Source: an uncultured Bacteroidales bacterium (lineage in GTDB: Bacteria > Bacteroidota > Bacteroidia > Bacteroidales > F082). From it: a DNA stretch of 53,869 bases. The stretch spans positions 1-53,869 of the forward strand of contig CAJOEZ010000033.1 of NCBI GenBank assembly GCA_905233685.1, written 5' to 3'. The number at the start of each line of letters is the position of its first letter. Position 1 is the stretch's first letter. Under the pieces are notes generated by a model. The model was not told the origin of the DNA. It ran no database searches and saw only the letters and a program-made list of their open reading frames with translations. Below are positions 44,515 to 51,290 of this stretch, in pieces. A program made the position numbers and the translations under genes.

Positions 44515-45285
44515 TCATCCAAACACCACCCTGCATCGACAAACTTCCACCGAATTTTCCGTTTGCGCCTCTGTCTTAACCAAACGCACACAATATTCAT
44601 TCTCAGCGGTTTGTTCACGATAGAAACTCAATTTGTCGCCTTGGTGTGTTTCGGCGACGTATGCAATTTCAAATCGTTTCAGCCGATGTTTGCGGTACCA
44701 ATCAATATCCCAAAGGTCAAGGGTGTGCTCGATATATTTTACCGAATTGACGTGCCCGTTGATGTCAATGTCGTTATAATTCACATCTATACTGCGCACA
44801 AAATCAGCGTTTTCCGACATTTTCACACGGCCGCCTTTCTCGATAGGACACGGCTTTTCGGCCTCAATCCAGTTGTTGATGGCACCGTTGTCGATGGAAA
44901 AAATATCGGTAGGTTGTCGGGATTCGGTGTCAATCATGGCCCAAATGGAACGACCGTAACCGTAAACACGTCCGTCGCTGCCCGTCACACGGAAATTGCG
45001 GCTCGTAAAAAAACGCATGGAGCTTTCCACCCATGTCTCCACCGAGAAACGCTCATATTGTTCCGGCATCTCCTCCATCTCAATGGCCAAGCGCGACAAC
45101 ACCCAAGACCGTTGGATGGTCATCAGGTATTTCATCCCGAAACCACGGTCTGTGGAATGGAAATCGGCAGCGTTCAGCATTTGGTTGCCAAGATGTCCCA
45201 AAAACATCCGTCCCGAAAAATCGCAGTGGAACGGCTCCGCAATAAATTCGTATTTTCCGATTTTATCCAAGATTCGATGATTCAA
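44515..45285 (-). CDS. acyl-ACP thioesterase
   Basis: Acyl-ACP thioesterase of the FatA/FatB-like family (PF01643 type), which releases free fatty acids from acyl carrier protein. About 256 residues form two hotdog domains. Signatures are DFHSTDRGFGMKYL, WVLSRLAIEMEEMP, a WVES...FFTSRNFRV strand, and in the second domain YNDIDINGHVNSVKYIEH, which carries the Asn-His-type active-site residues. The start is uncertain. No ATG lies near the family N-terminus; TTG at 45285 or TTG at 45270 (LDKIGKYEF) are the candidates, and both lie in or beside an octamer array. It is downstream of nth with a 27-nt gap and is probably co-transcribed. Confidence 0.9.
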   Translation of the reverse strand: MNHRILDKIGKYEFIAEPFHCDFSGRMFLGHLGNQMLNAADFHSTDRGFGMKYLMTIQRSWVLSRLAIEMEEMPEQYERFSVETWVESSMRFFTSRNFRVTGSDGRVYGYGRSIWAMIDTESRQPTDIFSIDNGAINNWIEAEKPCPIEKGGRVKMSENADFVRSIDVNYNDIDINGHVNSVKYIEHTLDLWDIDWYRKHRLKRFEIAYVAETHQGDKLSFYREQTAENEYCVRLVKTEAQTENSVEVCRCRVVFG

Positions 45286-45317
45286 AGATTTAAAGATTTA
45301 AAATTCAAAGATTTAAG
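45271..45317. repeat. octamer array GATTYAAA bridging nth stop and thioesterase start
   Basis: About six units of GATTYRAW, mostly 8 nt long, run from inside the first codons of the thioesterase gene through the gap and over the nth stop codon (45313-45315). The array thus supplies one gene's stop and the other's first residues. Confidence 0.75.
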
Positions 45318-45972
45318 ATCTTTGGTTGTTGGCTTTGACATAATAATCGCAAATTGCTGTAATGCCACACTCCGAGCATTTTGGCTTGCGGGCAAGGCAA
45401 ACATAGCGCCCGTGCAAAATCAGCCAATGGTGCGCCTTGGAAATCACCGCTTTGGGCAGGTGCGCCACCAAGGTCTTTTCGGTTTCCAACACGTTTTTGG
45501 AGTTTTGGGTCAGGCCGATGCGGTTAGCCACGCGGAACACGTGCGTATCCACGGGCATTGCGGGCTGGTCGAAGGCCACGGCCATCATCACGTTGGCGGT
45601 CTTGCGACCCACGCCAGGAAGCTTTTGAAGGTCATCCAAATTGTTGGGAACCACGCCGTTGAAATCGCGCACCAAGGTCTGTGCCATGCCCAAAAGGTTC
45701 TTCGCCTTGTTGTTGGGATAGGAAATGCTTTTTATATAGGTGTAAATCTCCTCCACAGTCGAGTCGGCCATGTCCTGCGCGGTCGGGAAACGGCGAAACA
45801 ACGCAGGTGTGGTCTTGTTCACGCGCTTGTCGGTGCACTGCGCCGAGAGGATGACCGCCACCAATAGCTGATACGGGTCAGTGTATTCCAACTCTGTCTC
45901 AGCCACGGGCATGTGCTCCGAGAAATAGGCAACAAAAGCGTCGTATTTCTGCTGTAATTTGGTCTTTTTCAT
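45313..45972 (-). CDS. nth: endonuclease III (DNA glycosylase/AP lyase)
   Basis: Endonuclease III removes oxidised pyrimidines from DNA and cleaves the abasic site. The product has 219 residues. The helix-hairpin-helix LPGVGRKTAN carries the catalytic Lys124, and Asp142 lies in VDTHVFRVANR. Four cysteines (192, 199, 202, 208) in the C-x6-C-x2-C-x5-C spacing bind a 4Fe-4S cluster. Its ATG shares one base with the stop of the upstream hypothetical gene (TAATG), so translation is probably coupled. The thioesterase follows 27 nt downstream. Confidence 0.97.
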   Translation of the reverse strand: MKKTKLQQKYDAFVAYFSEHMPVAETELEYTDPYQLLVAVILSAQCTDKRVNKTTPALFRRFPTAQDMADSTVEEIYTYIKSISYPNNKAKNLLGMAQTLVRDFNGVVPNNLDDLQKLPGVGRKTANVMMAVAFDQPAMPVDTHVFRVANRIGLTQNSKNVLETEKTLVAHLPKAVISKAHHWLILHGRYVCLARKPKCSECGITAICDYYVKANNQRS

Positions 45973-46424
45973 TAAATGATATTCCCTTGATCATCAACAA
46001 GAACGCCCCAACTGACAGCGGTCATCTTGTCGCCCTCGAAGAAGAAATCAATCAAAGCGTCCTCGAATGAAACGCGCAGCTCGCCGTCCTCCAATTCCTC
46101 TTCCAAGTCCTTGAAACCCTGCGCTTTCATCAGTTTGACGACCTCTTCCTTAGCAAGGTCGAAAACCTTCTTTCCGTACAGCGTAGCCTCTTGATTCTCC
46201 GTCTCGAAGCAAGCCACCACCGACTTGGTGATGCCCTCGAAATAAATGTTCGTGGCAATGCTGTCGTATTGGTAGAAAATGGAGCGGTTGCCCGTCTCCT
46301 CCATGTCGCTCAGTTCTTCATAGAAGTCAGGCATGTTCAGCAATTTGACGGCGTCGTCAATCGTCATTCCGAAAGGTATTTCACCGTAGCCTTTCAACGG
46401 TTCAATGGTAAAGTTTTTCATCAT
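45972..46424 (-). CDS. conserved-looking hypothetical protein coupled to nth
   Basis: Acidic protein of 150 residues (149 if the second Met is used). No signal peptide or membrane segment is visible, so it is probably cytoplasmic. The N-terminus PLKGYGEIPFGMTIDDAVKL resembles the start of small alpha/beta proteins often seen in Bacteroidetes without a named role. Hydrophobic strand patterns (SIFYQYDSIATNIYF, LIDFFFEGDKMTAVSWGV) suggest a single mixed fold. Immunity-type proteins can look similar, but no toxin is adjacent. Its stop overlaps the nth start by one base. Confidence 0.75.
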   Translation of the reverse strand: MMKNFTIEPLKGYGEIPFGMTIDDAVKLLNMPDFYEELSDMEETGNRSIFYQYDSIATNIYFEGITKSVVACFETENQEATLYGKKVFDLAKEEVVKLMKAQGFKDLEEELEDGELRVSFEDALIDFFFEGDKMTAVSWGVLVDDQGNII

Positions 46425-46575
46425 TATTACGGGTTGTTTCGGCGGCTAAGATAGGCATTTTATAGTAACCAATGCCAAAAAAAAGAAAAAAACATTTGGA
46501 TTATTACAGTTTGCTTGACCTCCAATAGATTCCCTACTACCCACAACCTCCACACGGAATGACATTGGAGAGTGT

Positions 46576-47799
46576 CTATTCAAAGCGAATCGACTTAACA
46601 GGACTGATGCGGTTGATGACCGAAGTCGGAATCAACAGCATCAAAACCCAAAGCAGGAACGTACCTAAGTTGATAAGTATCACTGTAGTAAGATGCAATT
46701 CAATCGGAACGGAAGAGAGATAATAGGTGGCGGCATCCAATTTGACGAAACCCGTGCATTGCTGCAAGAAACAGAAACCTAAACCGATGACGTTGCCGAT
46801 GAGCATCCCGAGCAGCAAAATGCGCAGCGAACGGCGCAAAAACACCTCGCGGACAAACTTGTTGCTCGCGCCCATGGCCTTCAGCAAGCCGATGGTCGAA
46901 GTGCGTTCGATAATGATAATCAGCAACATACTGATGACCGTAATGCCCGCCACAAGCAGCATCAAGGCCATGATAAGCCACACGTTGGTGTCAAGCAAGT
47001 CGAGCCAATCGAAGACTTGGGGGTTGCTCTCACGGGCGGTGTAGGAGGCCAAATTCATCGGCAGGGAATAATACAATTTCTCGTTCACCTCATCAGTCAA
47101 AGCGTTGTCTCTCAGTGCGATTTCAAGCAATCCTGTTTCGTTGTCTTCCCAGCCGTTCAGCTTGCGGATTTGGTTGAGGTCGGCGAAGACGAAACGCTCG
47201 TCAAACTCGGTGAGGCCTGTCTCGAAAACACCTGATACCGTGAATTTTCGCCCTCTCGCCTGCATGTCCTTGTCAATGAACCACACACGCACGTCGTCGC
47301 CCACATTGAGCAGCATCTTGTTGGCGATGGCTTTGGAGACCAGCACCTCGTTTGAGCGTTCATCGGCTTGAAACTCAGGCGTTTTTCCATCCAAGAGGCA
47401 GCTTTTGAAATAACTCCAGTCGTAATTTTCATCTACGCCCTTCAGCACCACGCCCTGAATCTCGTCTTCGGTCTTGATCATGCCGGCTTTGTTGGCCACC
47501 ATCTGGTAATGGCTGATGCCCTCAATAGAGTTCAACCGACTGATTAGCAACGAATCCAACACAAACGGCGTCTCCTCCACCGACTCGTTCTTGTCCAACG
47601 ACTGCACATGAATCGGAGCCACGAACCCCACCACCTTGTCGCGAATTTGGTTCTTGAAGCCCACCACGACGGCCCACGACACAATCATCACGGTAATGGC
47701 CAAAGCCACGCTCGTGACGGCCAAGCGCATCACCGTCGAGGACAAGTTTTCCTTCGAAAGCGAAAAAATCCGGTCTGCTATGAATTTTGAGGCGGACAT
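46576..47799 (-). CDS. LolC/E-type (FtsX-like) ABC transporter permease
   Basis: Inner-membrane permease of the MacB/LolCE (type VII ABC) class, 407 residues from MSASKFIADRIF at 47799. A first transmembrane helix near residue 30-50 (VTSVALAITVMIVSWAVVVG) is followed by a large periplasmic domain of about 200 residues. Three C-terminal helices follow (LIMALMLLVAGITVISMLLI, ILLLGMLIGNVIGLGF, VILINLGTFLLWVLMLLIP) with the coupling region GLLKAMGASNKFVREVF. It probably takes part in lipoprotein release or a related export. No ATPase gene is adjacent. An upstream start at 47838 would overlap the previous gene by 19 nt and is less likely. It lies 20 nt after the lipoprotein gene. Confidence 0.88.
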   Translation of the reverse strand: MSASKFIADRIFSLSKENLSSTVMRLAVTSVALAITVMIVSWAVVVGFKNQIRDKVVGFVAPIHVQSLDKNESVEETPFVLDSLLISRLNSIEGISHYQMVANKAGMIKTEDEIQGVVLKGVDENYDWSYFKSCLLDGKTPEFQADERSNEVLVSKAIANKMLLNVGDDVRVWFIDKDMQARGRKFTVSGVFETGLTEFDERFVFADLNQIRKLNGWEDNETGLLEIALRDNALTDEVNEKLYYSLPMNLASYTARESNPQVFDWLDLLDTNVWLIMALMLLVAGITVISMLLIIIIERTSTIGLLKAMGASNKFVREVFLRRSLRILLLGMLIGNVIGLGFCFLQQCTGFVKLDAATYYLSSVPIELHLTTVILINLGTFLLWVLMLLIPTSVINRISPVKSIRFE

Positions 47800-47819
47800 T
47801 TTGCCTGCAAAAAAAGAAT

Positions 47820-48602
47820 TTATTCGACCTTTTTCCAATCCACGATTTGCTCAAAGGTGGTGCCATCCTCGTTCGTACGCAGAGCAATCCACTGCATCTT
47901 GTTGTCTCTCAGGTTTTTGACTTCCCACCACTCACGCAGTTCGGGTTCGCCCACGTTCTTCCAGCGGGTGGCCAATAGCGTACCGTCAACGAAGTAGTTT
48001 TGGAACTCGCGGTTGGTCACAGCTTGCCACTGTCCAGCGTCGTCCTGGCGGTAGAAGTTGTAGATGCCGTCGGCCAAGAACTCCAATCGCCCGTTGGCAT
48101 CGTTATAAGTCTCGCCACCTGAGATTTCCTCACACTCCCACAGGCCAAGAACTGCCTGCTGGTAGTCAGCGGTGAGCTTCACCCAGCGCATTCCAACCGG
48201 GCCTTCGTCATCGATTACTTCTCCGTCACGTTGCGTAATGTGCCTGAAGGTTCCCTCCATGTTGGTGGCAGTGATGGAACGGACGTTTATTTCATAGATA
48301 ATCGTGATGTGCTCGTTGGGCTGGCTGCTGAGGGTCACCTTATTGCCTTCCATGACGACCGAAGCATTCAGATGGGAGGCCCATCCTTGATTTTCTGAAG
48401 AAAGGTTGGATCGCGACGTGCTTATGATGGCCTGTGTGGTCGAGAGGAATGTAATCACCGACTTATTGTTGGTTAGCTCAGCCTGCCCGTCGATGTCGGT
48501 CGTGATCCACTTCCCAATGATTTGCTGTTCAAGCTTGTTCTCTTTCTTGCAGCTGGCGAAGAGCAGGGCCAGGACTGCCATTGCTAATAATACTTTTTTC
48601 AT
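47820..48602 (-). CDS. lipocalin-like lipoprotein
   Basis: Predicted lipoprotein of 260 residues with lipobox FASC (Cys18) from the start at 48602 (MKKVLLAMAVLALLFASC). The frame is open 20 codons upstream, but that part is encoded by the heptamer array and is rejected. The body has two similar halves, each with a QQIIGKWITTD or AVLGLWECEE type opening and beta strands (VITFLSTTQAIIS, RLEFLADGIYNFYR). These fit the lipocalin-like proteins common in Bacteroidales. The ligand is unknown. The ABC permease follows 20 nt downstream and may be in the same transcript. Confidence 0.82.
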   Translation of the reverse strand: MKKVLLAMAVLALLFASCKKENKLEQQIIGKWITTDIDGQAELTNNKSVITFLSTTQAIISTSRSNLSSENQGWASHLNASVVMEGNKVTLSSQPNEHITIIYEINVRSITATNMEGTFRHITQRDGEVIDDEGPVGMRWVKLTADYQQAVLGLWECEEISGGETYNDANGRLEFLADGIYNFYRQDDAGQWQAVTNREFQNYFVDGTLLATRWKNVGEPELREWWEVKNLRDNKMQWIALRTNEDGTTFEQIVDWKKVE

Positions 48603-48611
48603 TTTGTTAGG

Positions 48612-48730
48612 TTTTGAGTTTTGGCTTTTGGCCTTTGGCTCTTGGCTTCTGGCAGCTTTCACGAAGGCTTCGGAGTCCTTGGCTTTCGTAAAGCTGCCAG
48701 TAGCCAGTAGCCATTGGCCAGTAGCCGGTT
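48612..48730. repeat. inverted heptamer array (nnnTGGC / GCCnnnn) with central hairpin
   Basis: Six 7-nt units (TTTTGAG, TTTTGGC twice, CTTTGGC, TCTTGGC, TTCTGGC) run from 48612 to 48653. A central hairpin pairs GGCAGCTTT with AAAGCTGCC. Then five 7-nt units beginning GCC (GCCAGTA three times, GCCATTG, GCCGGTT) run to 48730. The right half is the inverse of the left. Confidence 0.85.
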
Positions 48731-48768
48731 ATTAGTTTAGTGTTTAGAGTCAGTTTAGAGTTGATAGG

Positions 48769-49401
48769 CTACTCCATATCCATCTTTTTGCGGATGTTCA
48801 CCGCGAGAAAGTCGGCAACGGTCTCTGTGGTGAAGCGGCTCACGTTGATGACAAGGTCGTAGTTTCGGGCATCGTAGCGCGACACGCCAGCGAAGGACTT
48901 GGTGAAGGTCTCGCGGGCCTCGTCGGTTTCATCGATATACTTGGCGGCAGCCTCCTCATCGAATCCAAAGCGTTCGGCCACTTTCTTGATGCGAACGTCG
49001 CGGTCGGCTATAATAAAGAAGTGCAGCGCGTCGGGGTCGTCCTTGAAGATGTGGAAGCCGGTGCGCCCGACGACAATGCAGCTCTCTTGGCTTGCCAGGT
49101 TACGGATAATCTGCGACTCGGCATAGAAGAGCTCGCGCGAGGTAATTTTCTTGCTCTCCGTCTGGTAGCTGTCGTCCACGGCACCGAATTGGCGGTAGAA
49201 CTGACATAAGTCGTCCCAAAAGTTGAGCTTCTTGGCTTTGATGCGCTGGATTTCCTTCTCGTCGAGGTTGTATTTCTCGCAGATGGCCTCAAGGATGGCC
49301 TTGTCGTAAACCTTCAGGCCGAGTATTTCTCCCAAACGACAGGCAATCTCTCTGCCGTCGCTCCCGCATTCGCGGTTGATGGTGATGATGGTTTTGCTCA
49401 T
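48769..49401 (-). CDS. cytidylate kinase-like protein
   Basis: Protein of 210 residues of the cytidylate kinase-like family (PF13189 type), distinct from housekeeping Cmk. The N-terminal nucleotide loop is degenerate: NRECGSDGREIACRLGE in place of a GxxGxGK motif, as is usual for this family. Other features are LKVYDKAILEAICEKY, CIVVGRTGFHIFKDDPDALH, FFIIADRDVRIKKVAERFGF and DARNYDLVINVSRF. Substrate is unproven. It has a -7 box at 49453-49460, is divergent from the NamZ-like gene, and is followed by the heptamer array. Confidence 0.9.
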   Translation of the reverse strand: MSKTIITINRECGSDGREIACRLGEILGLKVYDKAILEAICEKYNLDEKEIQRIKAKKLNFWDDLCQFYRQFGAVDDSYQTESKKITSRELFYAESQIIRNLASQESCIVVGRTGFHIFKDDPDALHFFIIADRDVRIKKVAERFGFDEEAAAKYIDETDEARETFTKSFAGVSRYDARNYDLVINVSRFTTETVADFLAVNIRKKMDME

Positions 49402-49452
49402 GATATTAGATTAGAGTAATTATATAGACGCTATTGAATTGATACGAATCCA

Positions 49453-49460
49453 CAAAAATA
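49453..49460 (-). promoter_or_regulatory. -7 box for cytidylate kinase-like gene
   Basis: TATTTTTG on the minus strand matches TAnnTTTG, 51 nt before the start codon at 49401. Confidence 0.65.
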
Positions 49461-49569
49461 GTGTTTTTTTTGATGCATAAAGCCCTCAATCATTCCATTT
49501 TTTCAACACTTTTATCAACATTCTTTGCGAGAAGAAGCACATTAGGCCCGAAATTTGATGTTTTTTCTG

Positions 49570-49577
49570 TACTTTTG
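49570..49577 (+). promoter_or_regulatory. -7 box for NamZ-like gene
   Basis: TACTTTTG matches TAnnTTTG, 17 nt before the ATG at 49595. Confidence 0.7.
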
Positions 49578-49594
49578 CAGAAAATAAAACCGCA

Positions 49595-50788
49595 ATGAAA
49601 CGACACCTCTTTTTTTTGGTCTTGCTTTTGCTGGCCATTTTGCCCTCAACCGAGGCCCAAATGACTGACGACGAGCCGGCACTCCCTTTCGTCAATAAGG
49701 AACACTACATCTGTGCCGCCATGCAACTCGATGACTATCTGCCGCTTATCGAAGGCAAGCGCGTGGGCATCGTGGGCAACCAGACAAGCATCGTGGGGCA
49801 GACACACTTGGTCGACACACTGCTTTCTTTAGGCATCGACGTGCGGAAAATCTTCACGCCCGAGCACGGTTTTCGCGGCACTGCCGACGCCGGCGCTAAG
49901 GTGAATAGCGGCAAAGATGAGAAAACCGGCCTGCCCATCGTGTCGCTCTATGGCAAAAACAAGAAACCTACGCCCGAGATGCTCCAAGGCATCGACATCA
50001 TTCTCTTTGACTTACAAGACGTCGGCGTGCGTTTCTACACTTACATCTCCACCATGAGCTACGTGATGGAAGCCGCCGCCGAAAGCAAGCTCCCCGTCAT
50101 CGTCCTTGACCGTCCCAACCCAAACGGCTTTTATATCGACGGCCCTGTGCTGAAGCCTGAAAACTCCTCGTTTGTGGGAATGCACCCCGTGCCAGTCGTC
50201 TATGGCATGACCATCGGCGAATACGCCAAGATGGTGAACGGTGAAGGCTGGCTGAAGGACGGCATCCGCTGCGACCTCACCGTGATACCTATTAATAATT
50301 ACGATGATGCCATCTACGAGCTGCCCGTGCGACCCTCGCCCAACCTGCCCAACTGGGAATCGGTGTACCTCTACCCCACCCTGTGCTTTTTCGAAGGCAC
50401 CATCGTGAGCATCGGGCGCGGCACGGAGACGCCGTTCCAAGTGTATGGCCACCCCAACATGCGCGGCAGCTATACCTTCACGCCGCAAAGCACTGCTGGA
50501 GCCTCGAAGCCTTTGTTGGAGGGCCAGCGCTGCCGTGGCGAAAACCTCGTGGAATTTGCCCACGACTACGCCTACAACGACAACCAACTCCATTTGGAGT
50601 GGATTATCGAGGCGTATCAGCAACAGAGCGACAAGGGCTTCTTCACTAACTATTTCCGCCTGCTTTCGGGCGACAAGCAATTACAGCGCGACATCGAAAG
50701 CGGAAAAAGTGCCGATGAAATCCGCGCTTCGTGGCGTGACGACATTGAGGCTTTCATGGCCATTCGGGCGAAATATTTGATATATTGA
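49595..50788 (+). CDS. namZ: exo-beta-N-acetylmuramidase NamZ-like (DUF1343, GH171)
   Basis: Exported enzyme of 397 residues of the DUF1343 family. Characterised members (NamZ, family GH171) release terminal N-acetylmuramic acid from peptidoglycan fragments. The signal peptide is about 1-21. Signatures are GKRVGIVGNQTS, IFTPEHGFRG (with the Glu-His pair of the active site), LYGKNKKPTPEML, ILFDLQDVGVRFYTYISTM, VLDRPNPNG, PVVYGMTIGEYAKM, and the C-terminal-half PNLPNWESVYLYPTLCFFEG with GRGTETPF. The role in peptidoglycan recycling is taken from the family. No other muropeptide-uptake genes are adjacent. Confidence 0.92.
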   Translation: MKRHLFFLVLLLLAILPSTEAQMTDDEPALPFVNKEHYICAAMQLDDYLPLIEGKRVGIVGNQTSIVGQTHLVDTLLSLGIDVRKIFTPEHGFRGTADAGAKVNSGKDEKTGLPIVSLYGKNKKPTPEMLQGIDIILFDLQDVGVRFYTYISTMSYVMEAAAESKLPVIVLDRPNPNGFYIDGPVLKPENSSFVGMHPVPVVYGMTIGEYAKMVNGEGWLKDGIRCDLTVIPINNYDDAIYELPVRPSPNLPNWESVYLYPTLCFFEGTIVSIGRGTETPFQVYGHPNMRGSYTFTPQSTAGASKPLLEGQRCRGENLVEFAHDYAYNDNQLHLEWIIEAYQQQSDKGFFTNYFRLLSGDKQLQRDIESGKSADEIRASWRDDIEAFMAIRAKYLIY

Positions 50789-50855
50789 AATCCCCAAAAG
50801 TCACTTCTTTTTCAAAATATTTTTCAATCCCTATCGCACATTGTAAAAAAAGTCG

Positions 50856-50863
50856 TATCTTTG
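50856..50863 (+). promoter_or_regulatory. -7 box for rpsO
   Basis: TATCTTTG matches TAnnTTTG, 43 nt before the rpsO start codon. Confidence 0.75.
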
Positions 50864-50906
50864 CAGCCCGTTTTGAACAACAAATTTACGTAAAAAGAAG
50901 AAAATT

Positions 50907-51176
50907 ATGTATTTAACTGCAGAAAAGAAATCAGAGATTTTCAGCCAATTCGGCAAAAGCGCTGCCGACACTGGTTCAGCAGAAGGCCAAATCGCTTTGT
51001 TCACCTACAGGATTAAGCATCTGACCGAACAAACTAAAGTGCATCACAAGGATGTGGCGGCCAAGCGCGCACTGGTTCGCTTAGTAGGTAAGAGAAGAAA
51101 ACTTCTCGATTATTTAAAGAGAACCGACATCGAAAGATACCGTAGCATCATTAAGGAATTGGGCATCAGAAAGTAA
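50907..51176 (+). CDS. rpsO: 30S ribosomal protein S15
   Basis: Ribosomal protein S15, 89 residues, the usual length, binds 16S rRNA early in 30S assembly. The conserved core GSAEGQIALFTYRIKHLTEQ, HHKDVAAKRALVRLVGKRRK and LLDYLKRTD is intact. It has its own promoter and a strong terminator at 51205-51233 before pnp; the rpsO-pnp order is widely conserved in bacteria. Confidence 0.98.
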   Translation: MYLTAEKKSEIFSQFGKSAADTGSAEGQIALFTYRIKHLTEQTKVHHKDVAAKRALVRLVGKRRKLLDYLKRTDIERYRSIIKELGIRK

Positions 51177-51204
51177 GACTTTCGGCAACCCAAGCCAAAC
51201 GCAA

Positions 51205-51233
51205 GAAAAGGCAATCATGTATTGCCTTTTTTT
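51205..51233 (+). terminator. Rho-independent terminator after rpsO
   Basis: AAAAGGCAAT pairs with ATTGCCTTTT around a 5-nt loop and is followed by more T residues. Some read-through could feed pnp, for which no clear -7 box was found. Confidence 0.9.
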
Positions 51234-51290
51234 GCTATTTACGAACCCGCAAGTTAAGAAGTAGAGAAAACAGTAAAAAAATTCAAGATC

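Noticed and set aside
48603..48662. N-terminal extension of the lipocalin-like lipoprotein
   Set aside because: The extension is translated heptamer repeat, and the ATG at 48602 gives a proper lipobox.
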